From contig CAMKJS010000001.1 of assembly GCA_946413245.1 (NCBI GenBank), positions 55,612 to 119,611 of the forward strand: a stretch of 64,000 bases of DNA. The letters run 5' to 3'. This stretch comes from an uncultured Clostridia bacterium. Lineage in GTDB: Bacteria > Bacillota > Clostridia > Christensenellales > Aristaeellaceae. Made by a program: the position numbers and the translations under genes. The notes beneath the pieces are model-generated. The model had not been told where the DNA came from, did no database searches, and saw nothing but the letters and a program-made list of their open reading frames with translations. Below are positions 52,144-58,671 of this stretch, piece after piece (positions within the stretch are counted from its first letter, which is position 1; every line of letters starts with the position of its first letter).

Positions 52144-54636
52144 TTACTTGAAGATGGCTTTTTTCGGCATGCCCTTCTTGAGGAGAAGCTTCTTATATTT
52201 GTTCGCCATGCCCTTCGGGCAGCGGACGGTGGGCTTGCTGTGGATGCCCTTGAAGGCGTTCGCGCCGACGGTCTTGTCTGTCAGCAGCTTCGTCTGCAGG
52301 GTGATGTTCTGCAGCTTCTGACACCCCTGGAAAGCATTCTTCCCAATATTCTTCACCTTCGCGCAAAGGGTAATCTTCGGCAGGGCCTTGCAGTCCTTGA
52401 AGGCGCTGTCTCCGATCGTCTGGAGTTTTGCCAGGTTCGGTACCTTGGTCAGCTTCACGCAGCCGGAGAAAGCGCCGGCCTGGATGGTGATCAGGCTCTT
52501 GCCGCCTTCGATCTTTGCAAGGCTCGCGCAGTTCGCAAAGGCGTTCTTTCCGACGGTCTTCAGTTTGACACCCAAGGTGAGCTTTTTCAGTCCGGTGCCG
52601 CGGAAAGCAGCGGCACCGATCTTCGTCGCCTTCTGGAAGGTCGCCAGGGCCGTCAGACTCTTGCAGCCGTCGAAAGCGCTGTCTCCGATGGACACGACGT
52701 TGGCGCAGCCCTTGACGGTTTTCAGCTTCGGGCAGCTTGCGAAGGCGTTTTTACCGATGGCTTTTACATTGGCGCCGACAAAGACCTCCGTCAGCTTGCT
52801 CATGCCCTTGCAGGCGTTATCCGCGACAGCGGTTACCGGATAGAGCTTCTTTTTCACAGTAACGGAGCCCAGAATCCGCAGCTTGGCCGTGTTCTTCTTT
52901 GCTGCCCGCAGGAAGGTGGCGGTCTTCGCGGTATAGTTCACGAGATACACACCGCCGGTTGCGGTAATCTCTTCCGGTTCCGGCTCAATGGGCGTCGGCG
53001 TTGTCGGAGCCGGCGTCGTCGGTGCGGGGGTGATCGGAGCCGGCGTCGTCGGTGCGGGGGTGATCGGAGCCGGCGTCGTCGGCGCGGGGGTGATCGGGGT
53101 GGGCGTCGTCGGTGCGGGGGTGATTGGGGTGGGCGTCGTCGGCGCGGGGGTGATCGGAGCCGGCGTCGTCGGTGCGGGTGTGACTGGGGTGGGCGTCGTC
53201 GGCGCGGGTGTGGTCGGAGCCGGCGTCGTAGCGGCCGGGGACAGAATCTGGAAGGTCAGCGTAATGGAACCGGCATAGCTGCCGATCCCGGTGATGACCA
53301 CGGTGGCTGTTCCGATGTTTGTGTTGTTGCTGTAGGATACGGTATAGTCAACATCCTTGGTCAGCGTGACGCCGCCCAGTGTGACCACCGGGACGGGTGT
53401 CAGCGGATGCGCGGTATAAACCTGATCTTCGATTCCGGTGACCGTCGCGGCGGAGATATCGATTTGCGGTGTTTCGTTTACGATTGTGAATTCCTGGGAA
53501 GTGACCCAGTCATAGGAAAAAGTGTCATACACACTCGGAGCGGAGCCGCCGCCGGATACGATCCAGCTGACGCCGTCCACTTTTACAGTCAGCGGCGCGG
53601 CCAGCTTATACACCAGACCGTTTTCGCCGTCAATGCGAATCTGGCACGAAAAGCGATACGTTCCCTCGGAGAAAGTGCCGGAAACATCTTCCCATTCGGT
53701 GCCGTTCTTTTTCGCCCATGCCCAGCTGGTGCTGCTGTTGCCCGAAGTGGTGAAGGTGGCGATTCCGTCTGAAGACGTGATAACCGGGCAGGCCATTTCC
53801 GCGCCAAACGCGGGGATATCGGCAATATCAGAGGTGGCGATCACCGACGTGACGTCTGTCCGGCTGGCCGGATCAACAGCAGTCGTCCCTACGGCGATTT
53901 CGATTTCCTCGTAATTCGCCTCGCTGTCAGTCACGCGGACGACGAGCGTTTCATTGGCGCCGGGCGTGGTCGGCGTTCCGGATATTTCTCCGGCAGAAGA
54001 CACGGTAATCCAGGCAGGGCCGGAGGTCTTACTGAAGGTGTAGGGCTGCTTGCCGCCCATGGCAGACCCGGCGACAGAAAAGCTGGTAATGGCGGTTCCG
54101 ACGTGGCTGAGGGGAATATCGTAGTCCGGATCGTCGTCGAAAGCCAGCGGCGCGGCCGGCGGTTCGACAATCGTATAGGACGGAGAACAAATGTACTCAT
54201 AGGAGAAGGTGTCTCCGACAACAGGGTTTTCTCCGCCGCCGGCTACGGTCCATTCGATATTGTTGATTTTTACCTTCAGTGTCGGCGCCAGCCGGTAAGT
54301 CAGGCCGTATTCACCGTCAATCCGTACCTGGCACGCAAAGCGATAGACGCCGTCGCTGAACACGGAGCCGGAAGCGGGCGCCCATTCTCCGTCCGTATAT
54401 TTTTCCCAGTCATAGCTGTACATGCTATACTGAGGAATGGAGAAAACGGCGATGCCGTCATCCGAGGTAATCTGCGGAGGATCCATGGGTCCGCCGTACA
54501 CCGGAATGGAATCGATATCGCTGGATGTGGCGATCACAAGGGTTACCGGCGTGCGGGAATCCTCAGGATCCGCCAGGGCAAAGACCGCGTTGAACAGAAA
54601 AACCAGCGAAAGGAGCAAACCGATCCATTTCTTCAT
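52144..54636 (-). CDS. Secreted multi-domain protein with Thr/Pro linker and C-terminal LRR_5 cassette (unit 1)
   Basis: 830 residues. Signal peptide MKKWIGLLLSLVFLFNAVFA. Residues about 25-155 and 262-395 are two copies of an unnamed module (start VIATSSDID…, TSDDGIAVFS, FACQVRIDGE, VKINNIEW, VGDTFSYEY). Between them is a He_PIG-like Ig domain (SGPAWITVSSAGEISGTP). A repeat-like beta domain follows at about 400-467 (VDYTVSYSNNTNIGTATVVI), then a TPAPTTP/TPAPITP linker (468-550) and the LRR_5 cassette ending RCPKGM…LLKKGMPKKAIFK. No sorting signal. The start is the ATG at 54636 with GGAGG inside a hairpin. Own promoter, leader and terminator. Probably an adhesin or other surface protein. Confidence 0.85.
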   Translation of the reverse strand: MKKWIGLLLSLVFLFNAVFALADPEDSRTPVTLVIATSSDIDSIPVYGGPMDPPQITSDDGIAVFSIPQYSMYSYDWEKYTDGEWAPASGSVFSDGVYRFACQVRIDGEYGLTYRLAPTLKVKINNIEWTVAGGGENPVVGDTFSYEYICSPSYTIVEPPAAPLAFDDDPDYDIPLSHVGTAITSFSVAGSAMGGKQPYTFSKTSGPAWITVSSAGEISGTPTTPGANETLVVRVTDSEANYEEIEIAVGTTAVDPASRTDVTSVIATSDIADIPAFGAEMACPVITSSDGIATFTTSGNSSTSWAWAKKNGTEWEDVSGTFSEGTYRFSCQIRIDGENGLVYKLAAPLTVKVDGVSWIVSGGGSAPSVYDTFSYDWVTSQEFTIVNETPQIDISAATVTGIEDQVYTAHPLTPVPVVTLGGVTLTKDVDYTVSYSNNTNIGTATVVITGIGSYAGSITLTFQILSPAATTPAPTTPAPTTPTPVTPAPTTPAPITPAPTTPTPITPAPTTPTPITPAPTTPAPITPAPTTPAPITPAPTTPAPTTPTPIEPEPEEITATGGVYLVNYTAKTATFLRAAKKNTAKLRILGSVTVKKKLYPVTAVADNACKGMSKLTEVFVGANVKAIGKNAFASCPKLKTVKGCANVVSIGDSAFDGCKSLTALATFQKATKIGAAAFRGTGLKKLTLGVKLKTVGKNAFANCASLAKIEGGKSLITIQAGAFSGCVKLTKVPNLAKLQTIGDSAFKDCKALPKITLCAKVKNIGKNAFQGCQKLQNITLQTKLLTDKTVGANAFKGIHSKPTVRCPKGMANKYKKLLLKKGMPKKAIFK
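52985..53232 (-). repeat. Tandem repeat encoding TPAPTTP/TPAPITP linker
   Basis: Near-identical 30-nt blocks (GGCGTCGTCGGTGCGGGGGT on plus) repeated about eight times, each encoding two TPxPxT turns. Confidence 0.9.
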
Positions 54637-54757
54637 CAAAAACCCTCCTTCAGGCAGCCCCGAAGGAGGGTGAGCATTCGTTTCCTCTCCGGGGCACAGT
54701 ATGGGCCCCGGAGGCATCCGCCTCTGAGGCAAATGATGTACAAGGCTTTCCGAATAA
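54637..54757 (-). promoter_or_regulatory. Structured 5' leader of unit 1 (ribosome-site-masking hairpin)
   Basis: About 120 nt between promoter and ATG. A 9-bp hairpin, CCCTCCTTC/GAAGGAGGG (54643-54670), contains the ribosome binding site in its 3' arm and is followed by TTTTT right before the ATG. It could therefore either block translation or stop transcription. A second perfect stem CTCCGGGGC/GCCCCGGAG lies at 54687-54713, and GGGGC in the first loop could pair with its GCCCC arm. The layout resembles a riboswitch or protein-controlled leader; no known class recognised. Confidence 0.55.
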
Positions 54758-54786
54758 AGGATACCGGGCTTCCGGATCGCTGTCAA
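54758..54786 (-). promoter_or_regulatory. Promoter of unit 1
   Basis: Minus strand TTGACA (54781-54786), 17 bp, TATCCT (54758-54763). Identical boxes and spacing occur in unit 2. Confidence 0.8.
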
Positions 54787-54826
54787 GTTCAATTTCTTCA
54801 GGGGATATCATCAGTCCATATGAAAA

Positions 54827-54854
54827 CCGGCGGGGTGGATTTCCACCCCGCCGG
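54827..54854 (-). terminator. Terminator of unit 2
   Basis: Same 13-bp hairpin as at 52093-52120, followed on the minus strand by TTTTCATATG. Confidence 0.85.
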
Positions 54855-54883
54855 AATGATACTGATGCTGTCGTCGTTTCGCC

Positions 54884-56515
54884 TTACTTGAAGATGGCAT
54901 TCTTCGGCATGCCCTTCTTGAGGAGAAGCTTCTTATATTTGTTCACCATGCCCTTCGGGCAGCGGACAGTGGGCATTTTGTCGATGTTTTTGAAGGCGTT
55001 CGCGCCGACGCTCTTGTCCGTCAGCAGCTTCGTCTGAATCGTGATGTTCTGCAGCCTCGAGCAGCCGTAGAAGGCGTTCTGCTGAATGTTCTTCACCTTG
55101 CTGCACAGGGTGATCTTCGGCAGGGCCGTGCAGCCCTTGAAGGCAATGGCGCCGATGGTCTGCAGGCTGGCGAGGTTCGGCACCTTGCTCAGCTTCGTGC
55201 AGCCGGAGAAGGCGCCGGCCTGGATGGTGATCAGGCTCTTACCGCCCTCGAGCCTGGCAAGATTCGGGCAGTTCGCGAAGGCGTATTTTCCGACGGTCTT
55301 CAGCTTCGGGCCCAGGATGAACTTCTGCAGCCCGGTTTTCCGGAAAGCCGCCGCGCCGATTTTCGTAGCCTTTTTGAAGGTGGCAAGATTCGTCAGGCTT
55401 CTGCAGCCGTCGAAGGCGCTGTTGCCGACGATCACGACGCCGGCGCCGCCGCTGACCGCTTTCAGTTTCAGGCAGTTTGCGAATGCGTTGCTTCCGATGA
55501 CTTTCACATTCGCGCCGACGGAGACGGCCGTCAGCTTGCTCATGCCCTTGCAGGCGTTGTCCGCGACAGCGGTTACCGGATAGAGCTTCTTCTTTACGGC
55601 TACGGAGCCAAGAATCCGTACCGTGGCCGTGTTCTTCTTCGCTGCCCGCAGGAAGGTGGCGGTCTTCGTGGTGTAATCCACGCGATATACGCCGCCGGAG
55701 GCTGTAATGATTTCCGAAGTTGGCTTGGTCGGCCCGGGCGTTGTCGGGGCGGGTGTGATTGGCGTCGGCGTTGTCGGTGCAGGCGCTGTCGGCGCGGGCG
55801 TGATCGGTGTGGGCGTGGTCGGTGCGGGTGTAATCGGCGTCGGCGTGGTCTTAACCGGTGTCGGTGTGGTCGGCGCGGGCGTGACCGGTGTCGGCGTGGT
55901 CTTAACCGGCGTCGGCGTGGTCGGTGCGGGGGTGATAGGTGTCGGTGTCGGCGTAATCTTAACCGGCGTCGCGGTGGTCACTTCCGGATGCGGCGTAGTG
56001 GGAGCAGGGGTCACCGGCGCCGGGGTGGTCGGCGCGACCGGGGGCTCGGTAATGGTAAAACTGGGGGAATAAATCCACTCGAAGCAGTAGGTGTCAAATA
56101 CATATGGCTGGTTTCCGTCTTCCCGCACGTCCCATTTCACACCGTTAACAGTAACCGTTAACGGCGCAGCCAGCCGGTAATCAGATACATATGGCTCCTC
56201 AATGCGTACCTGACACTCAAAACGATAGGTTCCGGCTTCAAAGTTCGCCTCTCTGTCGCATTGTACCCATTCTCTGTCCTGGTATATATACCAGTAATAG
56301 CTGTATTCATCATACAGAGCAATGCTGAAAATCGTAATCCCGTCGTCCGATACGATATCCGGAGAAATCAACGGGCCGCCGTATACCAGAATATCGTCAA
56401 GATTATCCGCTGTGGCGGTCACCTGCGAGATCGGCGTACGGGGATCGTCCGCCAGCGCGCAGGCAGCGCTGAACAGAAATACCATCGTCAGGAGCAAACC
56501 AATCCATTTCTTCAT
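54884..56515 (-). CDS. Secreted protein with Thr/Pro linker and C-terminal LRR_5 cassette (unit 2)
   Basis: 543 residues. Signal peptide MKKWIGLLLTMVFLFSAACA, nearly identical to unit 1. One copy of the unnamed module (about 25-150: VTATADNLDDI, VSDDGITIFS, FECQVRIEE, VTVNGVKWDV). A long TPAPTTP/TPVKTTP linker (about 157-263) precedes the LRR_5 cassette (270-543; [24 protein letters not shown]… ending RCPKGM…LLKKGMPKNAIFK). It is a shorter paralog of unit 1, arising by duplication of the whole transcription unit. Start at the ATG 56515, ribosome binding site GGAGG inside the leader hairpin. No anchor motif. Confidence 0.85.
   Translation of the reverse strand: MKKWIGLLLTMVFLFSAACALADDPRTPISQVTATADNLDDILVYGGPLISPDIVSDDGITIFSIALYDEYSYYWYIYQDREWVQCDREANFEAGTYRFECQVRIEEPYVSDYRLAAPLTVTVNGVKWDVREDGNQPYVFDTYCFEWIYSPSFTITEPPVAPTTPAPVTPAPTTPHPEVTTATPVKITPTPTPITPAPTTPTPVKTTPTPVTPAPTTPTPVKTTPTPITPAPTTPTPITPAPTAPAPTTPTPITPAPTTPGPTKPTSEIITASGGVYRVDYTTKTATFLRAAKKNTATVRILGSVAVKKKLYPVTAVADNACKGMSKLTAVSVGANVKVIGSNAFANCLKLKAVSGGAGVVIVGNSAFDGCRSLTNLATFKKATKIGAAAFRKTGLQKFILGPKLKTVGKYAFANCPNLARLEGGKSLITIQAGAFSGCTKLSKVPNLASLQTIGAIAFKGCTALPKITLCSKVKNIQQNAFYGCSRLQNITIQTKLLTDKSVGANAFKNIDKMPTVRCPKGMVNKYKKLLLKKGMPKNAIFK
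55725..56045 (-). repeat. Tandem repeat encoding the Thr/Pro linker of unit 2
   Basis: Repeats of GGCGTCGGCGTGGTC / GGTGCGGGTGT blocks, interspersed with a GTCTTAACCGG variant encoding PVKTT. Confidence 0.88.
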
Positions 56516-56636
56516 GAAAACCCCTCCTTCAGGCAGCCCCGAAGGAGGATGGACATTCTTTCCCTCTCCGGGACACAGTATGAACCTCCGGGGCGTTCGC
56601 CTCTGAGGCGGTTGATGTACAAGGCTTTCCATCTAA
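56516..56636 (-). promoter_or_regulatory. Structured 5' leader of unit 2
   Basis: Homologous to the unit 1 leader over its full length. The masking hairpin CCTCCTTC/GAAGGAGG (56523-56548) and GGGGCTGCCT loop are preserved, and GGAGAGG and CATACTGTG blocks are conserved. The upstream stem is not perfectly conserved. Confidence 0.55.
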
Positions 56637-56665
56637 AGGATACCGGGCTTTCCGACAGCTGTCAA
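56637..56665 (-). promoter_or_regulatory. Promoter of unit 2
   Basis: Minus strand TTGACA (56660-56665), 17 bp, TATCCT (56637-56642). Confidence 0.8.
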
Positions 56666-56716
56666 GCATTTCTTCCGCAAAACATGGAACGCAGACCCGG
56701 GCTTTCCTGAAACAGT

Positions 56717-56998
56717 TTGCCGGAAATTGAAAAGCTCGCGGAGGTGTACCGGGATTTCGGGAACATCCGGGAGCTCTCATATCCTGCCGGCGCCTTCACC
56801 CGCACGGCCTTTTTCGACGAGGTGCTCCGTAAATACTTCGGGGAGCTTCCCGCCGGTCTGCAGGCGAAACCGCTCGTCGACCGGATTCCGGAGAATATCC
56901 GGACGGATTTCCTGATCGATTTCCTGGTCGCCGGGGGAAAATACCGGAGACAGCGAAGATGAAGGAGATGCTTCTGCGGCTCGGGATCGCTCCCTGAA
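56717..56998 (+). pseudogene. Degraded coding fragment
   Basis: An open stretch of 81 codons (PEIEKLAEVYRDFGNIREL… to FLVAGGKYRRQRR) has no ATG or ribosome binding site, and a stop lies two codons upstream. Its end looks frameshifted: in the neighbouring frame the reading continues KIPETAKMKEMLLRLGIAP to a stop at 56998. This suggests the 3' part of a lost gene. I could not name the family. Confidence 0.35.
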
Positions 56999-57008
56999 TC
57001 CCTTTGGC

Positions 57009-57035
57009 GCAACAATTTTATTATATATGCAACAA
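57009..57035 (+). promoter_or_regulatory. Direct repeat GCAACAA, candidate operator
   Basis: GCAACAA at 57009-57015 and 57029-57035, exactly 20 bp (two helical turns) apart and just upstream of the symporter promoter. Spacing is typical of AraC-family or dimeric activator sites. Confidence 0.4.
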
Positions 57036-57041
57036 ATCTGC

Positions 57042-57070
57042 CATACAACTGCACACAGGTCTGGTATAAT
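57042..57070 (+). promoter_or_regulatory. Promoter of the symporter/GH3/GH78 operon
   Basis: TATAAT (57065-57070) with TGG upstream (extended -10); CATACA at 17 bp is a poor -35, consistent with an activated promoter. Confidence 0.65.
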
Positions 57071-57112
57071 TCCGTCAGAAGGTGAAAAAATCTCCCGAAA
57101 GGAGTCTTCCCG

Positions 57113-58651
57113 ATGGAAAAGCTTTCCGCTCCGATTTTTAACAGCCGTGTAAAAAACGATACTGTCACCAGATCCGAAAAGTGGCTGGGCTATCTGCTGG
57201 GCCCGGCGGGGGCGCTGCTGCTCAACGCCGTCCTGGCGACATATCTGAACGTGTTCTACACCGACGTTCTGAACCTGACGCCGCTGTGGAACGGCCTGTT
57301 CCTGGCCATCTTCCCGATTATCTCGAAGATCATTGACGCGATCACGAACATCATCATGGGGCAGATCATCGACCGGACGAAGACGAAGCAGGGCAAGGCC
57401 CGTCCCTGGCTGCTGCTTTCGGCCTTCCTGCTTCCGGTTACCGGCATCCTGCTCTTCACGGTTCCGAACGCGGACGACCTGGTGAAGGTGATCTGGGTCA
57501 TGGTTTCCTACAACCTGTTCTATTCCTTCGCGTACACCATCTTCAACATGAGCCACGGCCTGATGGTGCCCCTGTCCACCCGGGACAGCACCGCCCGCGG
57601 AAGCCTGAGTGTGTTCAACCAGATCACCGCCATCATGATGAGCGGCATTCTGGTGGCCCTCATTTTCCCGATGCTGATCATGCCGGCCATCGGCGCGGAC
57701 AAGTCCAAGTGGATCTTCCTGATGTCAGTCCTTTCGATCCTGGCGCTGCCGCTGACCCTGCTCGAGTATTATTTCACCAAGGAGCGGATCACCGAGGAGG
57801 TCGCCTCCGCCGGCGAGCAGGAGAAGCGCCCCTTCCTTGAACAGATGAAGTCCCTGTTCACGGATAAGTACATGCTGCTGATCTACGGCTATTTCCTGGT
57901 CACGACCATCGGGACGACCATCAAGAACCTGGGGCTGGTCTATTACTGCAACTACGTTCTGGGCACCTACAACGACGGGGTGACCCAGACGCTCGTTTCC
58001 GTGATCGGCGGCATCCCGATGGGCATCGGTATCTTCGCGGTCTGGCCGCTGGCCAAAAAGTTCGGCAAGCGAAAGGTGACCATGGTGGGCTGTACCCTGA
58101 TCTCCGTCGGCTCCCTGATCTGCTGGCTTTTCCCGACCGACATGGTTATCGTGCTGATCGGCCAGTTCATCAAGAACATGGGCGGGCTTCCCGGATCGTA
58201 TGTCTTCATGGCCCTGTTCGCGGACTGCCTGGACCACATGGAATGGAAATCGGACCTTCGCATGGACGGTACGGCCATGTCCATCTACAACATCATCGCG
58301 GTGGCCATGGTGGGAATCATGACCGGCGTATTCAACGGGCTGCTCCACGGCGCGGGCTATCTGGCTCCCATCACGGCGGGAAGCGTTTCCGAGGCCGCAT
58401 CCGTCATCGCCGCGAACGGCTGGACGGCGCAGGCAGCGCTGGAAAGCCTGAAGCCCGCCGCGGACGGCGTGCTGACGGTGGCCATGCAGCAGTCGGCCAA
58501 TGTAAACTGGGTCATCTCCTTTGCCTTTGTCGGGCTGGAGGTGTTCACCAGTATCGTCGCCTTCGTCCTGCTGTTCTTCCTGACGGTGGAGAAGCATCTG
58601 CCGAAGGAGCAGGCGGAGATCAGGGCGCGCCACGAAAAAGCCGGCGTATAA
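57113..58651 (+). CDS. GPH/MelB-type sugar:cation symporter
   Basis: 512 residues, about 12 helices. Features of the glycoside-pentoside-hexuronide family: [61 protein letters not shown] (the D-x5-G and RxGKxRPW loop), and [28 protein letters not shown] in the second half. It couples sugar or glycoside uptake to a cation gradient. AAGGAG lies 8 nt before the ATG. It is the first gene of an operon with GH3 and GH78 enzymes, so the cargo is probably a rhamnosylated glucoside (inference). Confidence 0.92.
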   Translation: MEKLSAPIFNSRVKNDTVTRSEKWLGYLLGPAGALLLNAVLATYLNVFYTDVLNLTPLWNGLFLAIFPIISKIIDAITNIIMGQIIDRTKTKQGKARPWLLLSAFLLPVTGILLFTVPNADDLVKVIWVMVSYNLFYSFAYTIFNMSHGLMVPLSTRDSTARGSLSVFNQITAIMMSGILVALIFPMLIMPAIGADKSKWIFLMSVLSILALPLTLLEYYFTKERITEEVASAGEQEKRPFLEQMKSLFTDKYMLLIYGYFLVTTIGTTIKNLGLVYYCNYVLGTYNDGVTQTLVSVIGGIPMGIGIFAVWPLAKKFGKRKVTMVGCTLISVGSLICWLFPTDMVIVLIGQFIKNMGGLPGSYVFMALFADCLDHMEWKSDLRMDGTAMSIYNIIAVAMVGIMTGVFNGLLHGAGYLAPITAGSVSEAASVIAANGWTAQAALESLKPAADGVLTVAMQQSANVNWVISFAFVGLEVFTSIVAFVLLFFLTVEKHLPKEQAEIRARHEKAGV

Positions 58652-58671
58652 CGCGGAGAAGGGGAAAAAGC

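Noticed and set aside
52985..53232. Regular short repeats that could suggest a CRISPR array
   Set aside because: The repeats are directly adjacent with no unique spacers, lie in frame within a gene, and encode a Thr/Pro linker. The same applies to 55725-56045 and 39358-39710.
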